From NCBI GenBank assembly GCA_963826145.1, contig CAWGVW010000002.1, positions 558,001 to 622,000 on the forward strand: a stretch of DNA of 64,000 nt, in the 5' to 3' direction. The position numbers and the translations under genes were made by a program. The notes beneath the pieces are model-generated. The model saw only the letters and a program-made list of their open reading frames with translations. It was not told the origin of the DNA and did no database searches. Below, piece after piece: positions 16,977 to 26,424 of the stretch. This stretch comes from JBGPLJ01 sp963826145 (lineage in GTDB: Bacteria > Pseudomonadota > Gammaproteobacteria > Steroidobacterales > Steroidobacteraceae). Positions within the stretch are counted from its first letter, which is position 1. Every line of letters starts with the position of its first letter.

Positions 16977-19900
16977 CTAGAACTTGGCGGTGAAGGTCAT
17001 GAAGAGCTGCCGGCCCAGCGCTTCGTAGGTCGAGTACGTGTTCGCGGCGCCGCCGGAAGTAATCTCGAATGTCGCAAGCGGTGGATCCTTGTCGAGGATG
17101 TTGTTGATGCCCGCTCGCAACTCGTAGTTGTTCTTGAAATTCCACGATCCAGCCAGGTCAAAGTAGCTGTACGACGGGAGCCGCGCGTTGAAAGTGTTGT
17201 ACGCGCCGAAGGCGGCGTTGTTCAGCGTCGGATCGGAGTCATTCTGATCGAGCTTCACCGGATCGATGTAGCGCCAGGTCAGCGCCGCCGTGACATCCCA
17301 CGGCGTCACCCAGGATGTCCTGAAGATGTGGCGCCACTTCGGATTGACGGTCTGACAGGTCGAGCCGTAGAGCCCGGCACAATCAAACGTGTGCGCACCA
17401 GGCTGCGGCGTGGTCGTGGTCTCAAGGAGGTATGCGCCGTTCAGCGCGAACTGCAGCGAACCGGCACGCTCCCCCAGCGGCAGCTTGTAGGTTCCCTGCA
17501 CGTCGATGCCACTGAATCCGGCTGCAGCGACGTTCACGTTCGTCTGCACGATGTAGCCGCCGCCCGCAATGTTATTGCCGGTGAGACCGCCGGTGTTCGG
17601 CGCGCGTACCAGCTGGCTGCAGTAGAACGGGTCACCCGAATCGAGGCACGTTGTCATGATGATGTTGGCGCCGAGGGCGCCGACACCGCCGTCCAGCGTG
17701 ATGTCGAAGTAGTCCATGCTGAGGTTGAGATTCGGCAACACCCGCGGTGTCAGCGTGAAGCCGAATGTGTACGACTTGGCCTTCTCAGGCAGCAGATCCG
17801 GATTGCCGCCCTGCAGCTGCGACAGCTGGCCCAGGGTTGCCTGTGGGATCGTGTTAGTCGTTCCGCCGTTGCCGTACTGCGCGGCGGTCACACCCGAATG
17901 CATGCAGTCGGCCAGCGACCTGGCCGCGGGCACCAGATTGTTGTTGGTGTCGAGCGTCGGAGCACAGGGATCGTCGCCCAGTTGAATCAGTCCAACCAGC
18001 TGCGGGTTGTAGAGCTCGACGATGCTCGGCGCGCGAATCGCCTGTTGATACGAACCGCGAAACCGCACGTCTTGCGTCGGCGAGTACTGCAGCTCGAACT
18101 TGTAGGTGTTGGCTACGCCGGAAGTCGAGTAGTCCGAGCGGCGGAATCCCGTGTCGAACAACAGGTCCTTGATGCCCTTCTTGTCCTGTACGAGTGGCGC
18201 ACGCAGCTCGATGAACTGCTCGCTCACCGAGATGCTGTTGTCGATGGCGACCGCGGCGCTGCCGAATCCCGACAGCTGACCGCTCAGCTCGCCGGAATCA
18301 GGCTTGAAGGCGACGTGCTCGTTGCGACTCTCGAAGCCTACGTTCACCGCGATGCCGTCCGCTGCCGTCGGCAGCTTGACGCCGTACTCGCCGAGATTGG
18401 CCGTCAAGTCGCCATGTAGCGTGCGCAGGGTCGTCGTTCCATAGCCGGTACCGTCGAGGTACAGGTAGTTGAGCTGCTCATCCGTAACACCCCCGTCCGA
18501 GAAGATGTTGTAGGGGACACAGGGCGGTCCGCTGACGCACTGTGGGTTGGCTGCGGTCCCCGTGACCAGCAGCGCGTTGTCGATCGCGCTGAAATTCAGA
18601 TACCGGTCGTTCGTGTTGTAGAACGTCGTGTAGTAGTACTGGCCGTACACGTCATACGTCCACGCCTTGGCAAAATCGCCCTTCATGCCGAGGACGCCGC
18701 GATAGTTGGTGTGCTCATATTCCGAGATGCGGCCGCCCCCCTCGACGTTGCGGCGGCCGATCTGCACATTTGTGGTTACCGATCCCGGGTTCGCCAGGTC
18801 CGCGGCAATCTGGGCGGGCGTGCACAGGATCGCCGCCTGCTGGGCGCTCAACAGCGGATTGCTGCAATTGACATTGTAGTTGCCGCTCAGTGGATCGTTG
18901 GGATTGCTGTCCTTGAAAAGTGCCGCTGGCGCCACCTCCTGGTGCGTCTGGTCGTTCATGAAGCCGAACTCGGCGTACGCGCGCGCGGCGTCGGTGAAGT
19001 CGTTGTGAACGAAAAACCCCGCCGTGTAGCGCGTGTCCTGGCGGGCGAGATAGATGTAGGGCTGTGAATTGAATGACGCTGGAACTTGGGTGGCGACGGA
19101 TCCTCGCGGGACGAAGGTGCTCCCGTCCACGCTGTAGGTGACGGTGTTCGCATTGGGCCCGGTCAGGGGCCGGAACCAATTTGAATTGGAGGAACCCTGG
19201 CAATCGGCACCGTCGAGATTGGCGTTCGAGGCGAGCTGGCAGCCGCCGAAGTCACGGTCACCGCTCCTGACCGGATCGGTATTCATATAGCCGAAGTACG
19301 CGGTGACGTTGCCTTTGCCGTCCGCGAAATTCGTGCCCGCGATGAGATTGTAGGCCTCGTTCCGGCCGTCATGAGTCGATCCGGTAAGTGGAGCATCGCC
19401 GGTCGCGACTTGTGCGTCCTGGACGTACGTGCTGTGGTTGTTGTGCCAGTTCACGCCAAGCTGGCCGTCAATCTGAAACCCTTCGAAGTTTGTCTTCATG
19501 ATGAAATTGACGACGCCGGCGATCGCGTCGGAACCGTAGGTCGCCGAGGCGCCGCCCGTCACGACCTCCACTCGGTCGACCAGCGCCGTGGGAATCTGGT
19601 CGAGATCGGGCGCTGGCTGTTGAATGAAGGTGTAGGGAGAACCTTGACCGAGCCGCCGGCCGTTCACGAGGACCAACGTTCGATTCGGACCGAGGCCGCG
19701 AAGATCTGCCGTCGCGACACCACCCGCCGAGGTGAGTCCGCTGGTGCGGTTGCCGAGGTCCTGCCCGAGGTCGTTGTTAAAGTTCTGCGGCAGCTGATTG
19801 ATGATGTCGCTGATATCCGCCTTGCCGGTGGTCTTGATGTCCTTGTCGGACAGGGACACGATCGGGCTCGCGCTCTTCGAGTTTGGCGCCGCGATGCGCG

Positions 19901-20042
19901 ATCCGGTCACGACGACGGTGGCGATCTCGCCTTCATCCGCTGGCGGAGTCTGCGCGCCGACAAGTCCGGCGCAAACGGTGGTTGCCGCCGCACCCGACGT
20001 AATAGCGAGCCGTGTGGCCCGCCAGAATTTGTTCGTACTCAT
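16977..20042 (-). CDS. TonB-dependent outer-membrane receptor (first)
   Basis: A 1021-residue receptor with a signal peptide cut near LVGAQ. The plug domain begins after the TonB-box-like ATVVVTGSRI, and contains TADLRGLGPNRTLVLVNGRR and EVVTGGASATYGSDAIAGVVNFIMK. The beta-barrel follows and ends in the terminal aromatic …RQLFMTFTAKF, expected for Bam-dependent insertion. Receptors of this very large class import oligosaccharides, peptides or other bulky ligands in a TonB/proton-motive-force-dependent way. ATG 20042 is used because AGGAGG sits six bases upstream. It is divergent from the LytS kinase and ends in a good terminator. Confidence 0.9.
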   Translation of the reverse strand: MSTNKFWRATRLAITSGAAATTVCAGLVGAQTPPADEGEIATVVVTGSRIAAPNSKSASPIVSLSDKDIKTTGKADISDIINQLPQNFNNDLGQDLGNRTSGLTSAGGVATADLRGLGPNRTLVLVNGRRLGQGSPYTFIQQPAPDLDQIPTALVDRVEVVTGGASATYGSDAIAGVVNFIMKTNFEGFQIDGQLGVNWHNNHSTYVQDAQVATGDAPLTGSTHDGRNEAYNLIAGTNFADGKGNVTAYFGYMNTDPVRSGDRDFGGCQLASNANLDGADCQGSSNSNWFRPLTGPNANTVTYSVDGSTFVPRGSVATQVPASFNSQPYIYLARQDTRYTAGFFVHNDFTDAARAYAEFGFMNDQTHQEVAPAALFKDSNPNDPLSGNYNVNCSNPLLSAQQAAILCTPAQIAADLANPGSVTTNVQIGRRNVEGGGRISEYEHTNYRGVLGMKGDFAKAWTYDVYGQYYYTTFYNTNDRYLNFSAIDNALLVTGTAANPQCVSGPPCVPYNIFSDGGVTDEQLNYLYLDGTGYGTTTLRTLHGDLTANLGEYGVKLPTAADGIAVNVGFESRNEHVAFKPDSGELSGQLSGFGSAAVAIDNSISVSEQFIELRAPLVQDKKGIKDLLFDTGFRRSDYSTSGVANTYKFELQYSPTQDVRFRGSYQQAIRAPSIVELYNPQLVGLIQLGDDPCAPTLDTNNNLVPAARSLADCMHSGVTAAQYGNGGTTNTIPQATLGQLSQLQGGNPDLLPEKAKSYTFGFTLTPRVLPNLNLSMDYFDITLDGGVGALGANIIMTTCLDSGDPFYCSQLVRAPNTGGLTGNNIAGGGYIVQTNVNVAAAGFSGIDVQGTYKLPLGERAGSLQFALNGAYLLETTTTPQPGAHTFDCAGLYGSTCQTVNPKWRHIFRTSWVTPWDVTAALTWRYIDPVKLDQNDSDPTLNNAAFGAYNTFNARLPSYSYFDLAGSWNFKNNYELRAGINNILDKDPPLATFEITSGGAANTYSTYEALGRQLFMTFTAKF

Positions 20043-20640
20043 GTTCATCCTCCTTCGGACGAAAAATTTCATTGGTCCTGCGGACTCTCAGACGGAGCCA
20101 CCGGCCATACCCCAGTTTTTCCGGTTTCCGCTCTCGCGCATGTGGCGCGTGCCTTACACGAGTGCGTGAAGTTGCGGACTGTGTAGTCCACGCAATTGCG
20201 GGCCAGCCACAGATTTGGGACCAAGGGCGGCGATGCGGGGACGATGCGCGTGTCAACGGGACGGAGTGACAGAGGCTTTGATGCGTGCACGCAAATGCAC
20301 GCACGCGATATGCGTTGGGTGCACGCCCGGACACGAGCATTGTTGCTTGTGCTCGACCGCGCCGAGTCGCGTTTACCGGGGGCTGCGAGGCGAGTGACGG
20401 GCGCTCATTGCTGCGCGTTTCGTCCGGGCCTGGCGAGCGGGATTTGGGACCGGCAGCCGTTAGACGGGACGAACTGCACGATTTGCAGGACGAAGCGACA
20501 CACTATGGACAATCGTCCCTAGGCACCTAGGTTTGTACTTGCGTACCATTCAGAAAAGCGGCAACGCATGCGTGCTCGGCGTCTCCTGCAAGCAACGCAG
20601 CCAGTGAGCCGGGTGACGGCGCGACGGGAGGATGCGGGAT
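20043..20640. other. Gene-free 598-bp divergent intergenic region
   Basis: This separates the first TonB-dependent receptor (minus) from the LytS gene (plus). I see no convincing gene. It contains an 8-bp-arm inverted repeat TGCGTGCA-N6-TGCACGCA (20282-20289, 20296-20303), which could be an operator, and two CCTAGG hexamers two bases apart (20518-20523, 20526-20531) about 110 bp before LytS. Promoters for both genes should lie here, but no strong -35/-10 pair stands out. Confidence 0.45.
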
Positions 20641-21843
20641 ATGTACGACCAACTACGCGACGGGCTGCACGCAGTCGGCAGGACCCTTTGCGGCGGATTG
20701 CTCGACACGGCCCCGCAGGAAAACCGCGGAGCCGGAGCCGGCGAAGAGACGAGCGCCGCTAAATGGCGCCTCGTGTTCGCGATCGCGGTCCCCTTCTGGA
20801 TCTACACGACGCTCGCGCGCACCGTGATGTTCGGCCTCCTATTCGCAACGAATCCGGGGCTCATCATCGCTTCGCCGTGGATACGCCTCGTGCAGCACCT
20901 GATCCTCTTTCCGGTGCTCATCCTCTGCTATCGCGCTGCGCTTGGCATCGGCTGGCCTGCCGCGCATCGCGGGCGCGCAGCGCTCGCTCACGCGGGGCTC
21001 GGAGTATTGTTCGCCATCATTGCGCGGCCGGTGCTCGTCACGCTGGTTGCCGCATCGACCCGCGACTGGAGCCTGCTCAAGGAACTGACGCACTCGCAAT
21101 ACGGCGTCCCGCTCTCGGTCGATCTCTGGGTGTCGACTGCATCCGACTTCTTCCTCTCTTATATCTTCGGGCTCGGCCTCATCGCCGGTGTGCAGCTGTT
21201 TCGCGAATTGAAGCACCAGAAGCTGCGCTCGGCGCACCTCGAGAGTGCGTGGATTCGTGCCCGCCTGCATGCCCTGCGCATGCAGCTCAATCCGCATTTC
21301 CTCTTCAATACGCTGAACGCCGCCGTCGCCGTGGTTCACCGCCACCCGGCGGCGGCCGAACAGATGCTCGTGCGCCTCGCGGATCTCCTGCGCCGCACGT
21401 TGCGCGACGGCGAGTCGGACCAGGTGACGCTCGAGCGTGAAATCGAATTCGTGCGCAATTACTTCGAAATCCAGCAGCTGCGCTTCGCCGACCGGCTGTC
21501 GTTCGACCTCGCGGTGGAACCGGATGTCGAGCGCGCATCGGTTCCCACCCTCCTGCTGCAGCCGCTCGCCGAGAACGCCGTGATCCATGGCATGGCGAAC
21601 GACGGCGACCGCGTGTGCGTGCGGCTGAGCGCACGCCGGGAGGGCTCTGCGCTCGTGATCGACATCGAGAACAATGTCGGCACAGTGCATTCCGGCTCGC
21701 ACGGCTATGGCATCGGGCTCGGCAATACGCGAGAGCGCCTGACTGCCATGTATGGCGACCGGCAAAGCATCGAATTCTTCCCACCGTTGAACGGAATCGT
21801 GCGGGCCAGGGTACGCATTCCGTATGTGCCGCTTGCCGCCTGA
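20641..21843 (+). CDS. LytS/YehU-type sensor histidine kinase
   Basis: A 400-residue membrane kinase. Roughly four to five helices occupy residues 42-185 (for example LVFAIAVPFWIYTTLA and FFLSYIFGLGLIAGVQLF). The His_kinase domain motif is RMQLNPHFLFNTLNA (phospho-acceptor His219). A HATPase domain follows with PLAENAVIHGMA, and later GIGLGNTRERLTAMYG. There is no recognised extracellular sensor domain, so the membrane helices may sense. ATG 20641 is picked for its spacing to GGGAGG (20626-20631). It is followed 11 bp later by its LytTR response regulator. Confidence 0.9.
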   Translation: MYDQLRDGLHAVGRTLCGGLLDTAPQENRGAGAGEETSAAKWRLVFAIAVPFWIYTTLARTVMFGLLFATNPGLIIASPWIRLVQHLILFPVLILCYRAALGIGWPAAHRGRAALAHAGLGVLFAIIARPVLVTLVAASTRDWSLLKELTHSQYGVPLSVDLWVSTASDFFLSYIFGLGLIAGVQLFRELKHQKLRSAHLESAWIRARLHALRMQLNPHFLFNTLNAAVAVVHRHPAAAEQMLVRLADLLRRTLRDGESDQVTLEREIEFVRNYFEIQQLRFADRLSFDLAVEPDVERASVPTLLLQPLAENAVIHGMANDGDRVCVRLSARREGSALVIDIENNVGTVHSGSHGYGIGLGNTRERLTAMYGDRQSIEFFPPLNGIVRARVRIPYVPLAA

Positions 21844-21854
21844 GGAGAAGATCC

Positions 21855-22715
21855 ATGTCCCAAAGCTCGCCGATGTCCGCAGCCCAGCGCACCGATCCAC
21901 CGTCGGCGCCGCCCGCACGCAGCTCCGGCAGCGCGACCATACGCACGTTGATCGTCGACGATGAGCCGTTCGCCCGGCAGCGGCTGCGGGAACTCTGCGC
22001 ACTCGAGCACGATGTCGAGCTCATCGGCGAGTGCGAGCACGGGAATGAAGCCGTGCGCCAGGCCCAGGAGCTCAAGCCGGACCTCGTGCTGCTCGATGTG
22101 CAGATGCGGGGCGTGAACGGTTTCGACGTGCTCGAAAGGCTCACGGATCACGTGCCGCTCGTCGTGTTCGTCACAGCCTACGAAGAGTACGCGAGCGACG
22201 CCTTCGACGTGCACGCGGTGGACTATCTCGTGAAGCCCTTCGATCGAGCGCGCTTCCAGCAGGCGCTTGACCGCGTTCGCCAGCGGCTCGCGGACGAATC
22301 GGGGCGGGAGCTGAGAACCGGCATCGCGAGCGCCGTGCGCGAGGCCATGCACTCTGTGGGCAATGGCATGCCGACGCCGGTGAAGCGCATCGTCGCCGAC
22401 AAGGACGACCGGATCGTTTTCATCGATCCTGCCGACATCGACTGCATCGAAGCGAGCCGTAACTACGTATGCATCCGCGTCGGCAAGGAGAGCTATCGCC
22501 TGCGCTGCACAATGCAGCAGGCGGAGCAGATGCTCGATCAGTCAAGGTTCCTGCGCATCCACCGCTCGATCATCATCAACACGCTCAAGATCAAGGAAAT
22601 GGAGCGCTGGTTCCACGGGGAATACGTCATCACGCTCGCGAGCGGGCAGCGCTTCACCTCGGGACGCGTCTACCGGCAGCAGATCCAGACGCATCTGCGC
22701 AACGGCATCAAGTAG
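21855..22715 (+). CDS. LytTR-family response regulator
   Basis: A 286-residue regulator. The receiver domain begins IRTLIVDDEPFARQRLREL with phospho-acceptor Asp81 (LVLLDVQM) and the switch residues in VFVTAYEEYASDAF and VDYLVKPFD. The C-terminal LytTR DNA-binding domain (about 185-286) shows DIDCIEASRNYVCIRV and RFLRIHRSIIINTLKIKEMERW. GAGGAGA precedes the ATG at 21855. It is co-transcribed with the LytS-type kinase. Its targets are unknown; the divergent TonB-dependent receptor is the obvious candidate. Confidence 0.92.
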   Translation: MSQSSPMSAAQRTDPPSAPPARSSGSATIRTLIVDDEPFARQRLRELCALEHDVELIGECEHGNEAVRQAQELKPDLVLLDVQMRGVNGFDVLERLTDHVPLVVFVTAYEEYASDAFDVHAVDYLVKPFDRARFQQALDRVRQRLADESGRELRTGIASAVREAMHSVGNGMPTPVKRIVADKDDRIVFIDPADIDCIEASRNYVCIRVGKESYRLRCTMQQAEQMLDQSRFLRIHRSIIINTLKIKEMERWFHGEYVITLASGQRFTSGRVYRQQIQTHLRNGIK

Positions 22716-22723
22716 TTCGGCGG

Positions 22724-23227
22724 CTAGCGGAGCCGCTTCACGCTTGTCGAGCGCCCGGAAGGAATGGAAGCGCGGTAGGCGCCAAGCGCGCCGGCCTTGA
22801 TCGTTACCTTGTCGTTGACGTCCACCGAAAAGTGCGAGTCGAAGATCGTCTGACTCCAGACCTGGCCATTGTCGAGGGTCATCACGATCTCACCGTGCGG
22901 TCGCGTGGAGACCGCAACTACGGTTGCGGTAATCGCCGCGATCTTCGGCGTGGTGGACTCCTTGCGCTTGCTCTCTTCGAGCGCCACCGGGCCGCCCGTG
23001 CGACCGAACGCATCTTCAGGGGATTGCGGGGTGACAGGCACCGGGGCCGGATTCTTGGCCTGGGTCGACTCCTGAAGGCGCGTTGTTTCCCGGTCGAAGC
23101 ATGCGAGGCGCTTGGCGTCATCCTTCTCGGCTGTGCACGCACGAAGACTCGCCGGCAGCGCTTCGGCTCTCACAGCGGCCGCGAGCGTCGAAGCCAGGAT
23201 CAGGCCTGTCAGAATCAATCGGAACAT
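22724..23227 (-). CDS. Secreted hypothetical protein
   Basis: A 167-residue protein with a signal peptide (MFRLILTGLILASTLAAAVRA). The mature N-terminus has LRACTAEKDDAKRLACFDRE, a two-cysteine pattern common in small proteobacterial periplasmic proteins of unknown role. The C-terminal half (about 95-165) looks like a small beta domain (GEIVMTLDNGQVWSQ…VNDKVTIKAGALGAYRAS). GAGGAAG precedes the ATG. It lies 11 bp downstream of the first TPR-hydroxylase gene on the same strand and is probably co-transcribed with it. No function can be given. Confidence 0.7.
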   Translation of the reverse strand: MFRLILTGLILASTLAAAVRAEALPASLRACTAEKDDAKRLACFDRETTRLQESTQAKNPAPVPVTPQSPEDAFGRTGGPVALEESKRKESTTPKIAAITATVVAVSTRPHGEIVMTLDNGQVWSQTIFDSHFSVDVNDKVTIKAGALGAYRASIPSGRSTSVKRLR

Positions 23228-23238
23228 CGAGTGCTTCC

Positions 23239-24408
23239 TCAAATGGACCAATCCGGCTTCGTGCCCGAGTGGGCGTCGATCGCCGAGAACAGCGCCACAA
23301 CGAGCGAGCGTTCCTCTTCGGACAGTTCCGGACGCCAGACATCGAACAGCAGTACGACACGCGTCGCGTCCGCTCTGTTCCAGGCCTCGTGCTCGATAGT
23401 GTCGTCGAACGCCCAAGCCTTCCCTTCAGTCCACTGACGCACGTCGTTGCCCACGCGAAAATCCGCCGGACCTGGCACCAGCACCGGCAGATGGCAGATC
23501 AAGCGTGTGTTGATGAGCCCGTTGTGGGGCGGAATGTGGGCATGCGCCTGCATCAGTGAGAAGAGGATCGACGGCGATCGGTTCGGGACCCGTGCGAGCG
23601 GAGCGTTCTTCAGGGCCTCGAGCGTCTTCGGGCAGCGCGCCACGTTTTCCGCGACGGGCTCGCTGTTCTTCCATAGATAGAACGCACTCCAAGCCGGATT
23701 GTTCAGCATCCCGGCCTGATCCTTCCGGGGCCGATTGGCGTGGCCCTGAACGTAGGGCGCGAACGTGCCGGGTTCACTCAGGATCGCGTCGAGTTCCGTA
23801 CGGATATCTGCCGTTGCCCGTTCGACGTCGTCCATCCACGGGAAGAGACTCCGATCGTAGAACTGGATCTGCGGAAGCCCCGGAAAATAGTAGTAGCGCG
23901 GTTCCTGCAGGTAGATCTTGCGGCGGCCGAGCACGATATCGAGCGACTGCGCAAAGCGCTGGCTCGAGGTGCGGGCGTCGAAGCCTTGCGCCCGCAGGCG
24001 CTCGAGCAGATACGACTGATACTCGGCGGCGTAGCGGTCAGAGATCTCCTGAGCCCGGCGCAATTCCGCCGCGAGATCCGCTGGAACCTGATCGGCAGGT
24101 GGCGCACTGCGCAGGGCTGCGATATAGAAGGAGACAGCCGACCGGCTGTCGCCGGCGGCAGCCAGAAGATCTGCCTTGATGAGCAGCGCCCGCAGATTGC
24201 GGGGATCGACAGCCAGAAGCCGATCGACCGCACCCAGCCTGCCAGCCGGGTCACCCAGGCCCTGGCAAGCGTTCGCCAGCGCCAATAACGTGGCCGCATC
24301 GGTCCTGCCACCGTTTGCAGCCCGCGACAGGTATTCACGCGCCCGGTGCAGGTCGCCCTTGCGGAGCGCCTCGAGACCATTTCGCTGATCGGATTCGGTT
24401 CCTTGCAT
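23239..24408 (-). CDS. TPR-aspartyl/asparaginyl beta-hydroxylase (first paralogue)
   Basis: A 389-residue protein with TPR-like helices at residues 5-105 (LEALRKGDLHRAREYLSRAA; LLIKADLLAAAGDSRSAVSFY) and a C-terminal Asp_Arg_Hydrox domain. AspH-type enzymes bind Fe(II) with two His; these are H295 (in HIPPHNGLINTRLICHLPV) and H340 (in DDTIEHEAW), with R302 and R350 placed to bind 2-oxoglutarate. Known members hydroxylate Asp/Asn residues. The signature RxIYxQEPxxYYFPGLP links it to the paralogue at 24509, transcribed divergently 100 bp away. There is no signal peptide, so it acts in the cytoplasm. Confidence 0.87.
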   Translation of the reverse strand: MQGTESDQRNGLEALRKGDLHRAREYLSRAANGGRTDAATLLALANACQGLGDPAGRLGAVDRLLAVDPRNLRALLIKADLLAAAGDSRSAVSFYIAALRSAPPADQVPADLAAELRRAQEISDRYAAEYQSYLLERLRAQGFDARTSSQRFAQSLDIVLGRRKIYLQEPRYYYFPGLPQIQFYDRSLFPWMDDVERATADIRTELDAILSEPGTFAPYVQGHANRPRKDQAGMLNNPAWSAFYLWKNSEPVAENVARCPKTLEALKNAPLARVPNRSPSILFSLMQAHAHIPPHNGLINTRLICHLPVLVPGPADFRVGNDVRQWTEGKAWAFDDTIEHEAWNRADATRVVLLFDVWRPELSEEERSLVVALFSAIDAHSGTKPDWSI

Positions 24409-24508
24409 GGCACCGAATTATGACGCAGGGACCCCCCGCTGATGCAGGCTTGCACGCCGGTTCGACGCAGCTATGCTGGCGACGAGCCGAGGGGGAGCGC
24501 CATATAAG

Positions 24509-25702
24509 ATGAATAGCCGAGTGGCGGGCGATACGCCCGCCGGATTGCACCAAGCTGCCATGCGGGCGATGTCCGCGGGCGACCTGCCAGGAGCCGAAGC
24601 TGCCCTGCTCAGGCTCCTCGACCTCGACAAGTCGAGCGTCAGCGGCTGGCTCAACCTGGCCGCCGTTCGCCGCCAGCTCCGAGACGCTCCGGGCACGCAG
24701 GCGGCACTGCGGGAGGTCCTGCGGCTCGATGCGCGCAATTTTCCCGCGCTCCTGATGACGGCGACCATGCTGGAACGTGAGGGCCACTTGAAGGCGGCCG
24801 CGAACGCCTACGGCGTCGCGCTGGCACAAGCGCCGCCTGAGCACTTCCTCGATGCTCCGACACTGCAAGCCGTCAAGCACGGCCGCATCGTCCACCAGAA
24901 GTATACGAGCGAACTCGATGAATTCATCCGGGCGGAGGTCGCGGACACCGCAAGCCAGTGCCTGCCGGTCGAGCGCAAGCGTATCGATGCCTTCATCGGG
25001 ACGACGCTGCGGACCCGTAAGCGCTATCAGCAGGAGCCGCTCGAGTATTTCTATCCGGGGCTCCCGTCGATCGAATTCTACGAACGCGATGAGTTTCCCT
25101 GGCTTGCCGACTTCGAAGCCGCGACGGAGTCGATACGCGACGAGCTCGCCGTCATCGCGCGCGAGGACCAGGGCGGCTTTGCGCCGTATATCCACTACGA
25201 CGATCACGTGCCGCTCGATCAGTGGCGCGAGCTCAATCATTCGCCGCGCTGGAGCGCTTTTCACTTTTACGAACTTGGCCGCCTGGTCGAGGGGCGCGCC
25301 CGGCGCGCTCCTGCCACCCTGGCGGCGGTGCGGCATCTGCCCCAGCCAGAGGTCCCGCTGCGATCACCCTCGGCTATGTACTCGGTGCTTACGCCGAAGA
25401 CGCGCATTCCACCCCACACCGGCGTCGCCAATTTCCGTCTCGTCGTCCACCTGCCACTAGTGATTCCGCCCGGCTGTGGCTTTCGCGTGGGCGGCGAGAC
25501 CCGTGAGTGGCGGATCGGCACCGCTTGGGTCTTCGACGACACCATCGAGCACGAAGCATGGAATGAAAGTGACGAAACCCGCGTCATTCTCATCTGCGAC
25601 GTCTGGAGCCCGCGCCTGTCCGAAGACGAGCGGCTCGCGATCGGACGGATCATCGCGGCGGTCGACGATTACAACGGCACCACGCCTTCGTCCAGCGTCT
25701 GA
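24509..25702 (+). CDS. TPR-aspartyl/asparaginyl beta-hydroxylase (second paralogue)
   Basis: A 397-residue protein with the same layout as its divergent neighbour: TPR helices (residues 10-110), a linker with KRYQQEPLEYFYPGLPSIEFYERDEFPW, then the hydroxylase domain with iron ligands H303 (RIPPHTGVANFRLVVHLPL) and H348 (DDTIEHEAW) and R358 near the co-substrate site. All key residues are kept in both copies, so neither looks degenerate. An in-frame ATG at 24473 is an alternative start. The PKHD oxygenase gene follows 56 bp downstream on the same strand, suggesting an operon of two hydroxylases. Confidence 0.87.
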   Translation: MNSRVAGDTPAGLHQAAMRAMSAGDLPGAEAALLRLLDLDKSSVSGWLNLAAVRRQLRDAPGTQAALREVLRLDARNFPALLMTATMLEREGHLKAAANAYGVALAQAPPEHFLDAPTLQAVKHGRIVHQKYTSELDEFIRAEVADTASQCLPVERKRIDAFIGTTLRTRKRYQQEPLEYFYPGLPSIEFYERDEFPWLADFEAATESIRDELAVIAREDQGGFAPYIHYDDHVPLDQWRELNHSPRWSAFHFYELGRLVEGRARRAPATLAAVRHLPQPEVPLRSPSAMYSVLTPKTRIPPHTGVANFRLVVHLPLVIPPGCGFRVGGETREWRIGTAWVFDDTIEHEAWNESDETRVILICDVWSPRLSEDERLAIGRIIAAVDDYNGTTPSSSV

Positions 25703-25758
25703 GACGCCGTCAGGACTATCATTCCAATCAACGTCGGCATGGACAGGTAGGCACACCC

Positions 25759-26424
25759 GTGTTCCTGAGAATCAGAAATCTCCTTACAGTCCCCGAAATT
25801 GCGCGCCTCGTGGTGCTGAGCGGCGAATTGCGCTTCGTGGATGGCCGGGTGTCGAACCCCGCAAACCAGACCAAGGATAACCTGCAGGCGGACGCCTCGG
25901 ATCCGAAGTACACGGAGTCCGTGCAGATCGTCAGCAATGCGTTCCTACGTTCCCGCGAGTTCATGGACTTCGCGCTGCCGAAACGCGTGGCGCCGCCGCT
26001 CCTTTGCCGCTATGAACCTGGCATGAAATACGGCGCCCACGCGGACGCCGCGCTGATTCCCCTCGGCGCATTACGGCTGCGATCGGATCTTTCCTGCACC
26101 GTGTTCATCAACGATCCGGCGAGCTATGACGGCGGCGAACTTGCCGTCGCCATGGGCAATCAGACGATCCCGTTCAAATGTGCCGCGGGCGAAGCCATCG
26201 TTTACCCGTCGACCGCGCTGCACGAGGTTATTCCAGTGCGGGCCGGGCAGCGATTGGTCTCGATCACGTTCATCGAGAGCTTCATCGCCGACCAGCACCA
26301 GCGTACCCAGGTGTATGAGCTCAACGAGATCGCGGCGCTCGAGGGCAAGACGATGGCCTGGGAAAGCCGCGTGCGGCTCGACGTCGTGCGTCAGAACCTG
26401 ATGCGGATGTGGTCGTCGACTTAG
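25759..26424 (+). CDS. PKHD-type Fe(II)/2-oxoglutarate hydroxylase (YbiX/PiuC-like)
   Basis: A 221-residue oxygenase of the PKHD/SM-20-like family. The iron triad is H94-x-D96 (KYGAHADAAL) and H155 (TALHEVIPV), with R165 (RLVSITFIES) for 2-oxoglutarate. The ordering LLCRYEPGMKYGAHADA … LSCTVFINDP..YDGGEL is diagnostic for YbiX/PiuC proteins, often found beside TonB-dependent receptors and linked to iron uptake. The start is GTG 25759. Its stop overlaps the stop of the convergent sulfotransferase by four bases. The substrate is not known for this family. Confidence 0.88.
   Translation: MFLRIRNLLTVPEIARLVVLSGELRFVDGRVSNPANQTKDNLQADASDPKYTESVQIVSNAFLRSREFMDFALPKRVAPPLLCRYEPGMKYGAHADAALIPLGALRLRSDLSCTVFINDPASYDGGELAVAMGNQTIPFKCAAGEAIVYPSTALHEVIPVRAGQRLVSITFIESFIADQHQRTQVYELNEIAALEGKTMAWESRVRLDVVRQNLMRMWSST

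Noticed and set aside
16833..18419. 528-codon open frame opposite the first TonB-dependent receptor
   Set aside because: It lacks any recognisable domain and lies wholly antisense to conserved receptor sequence; composition is that of a shadow frame.
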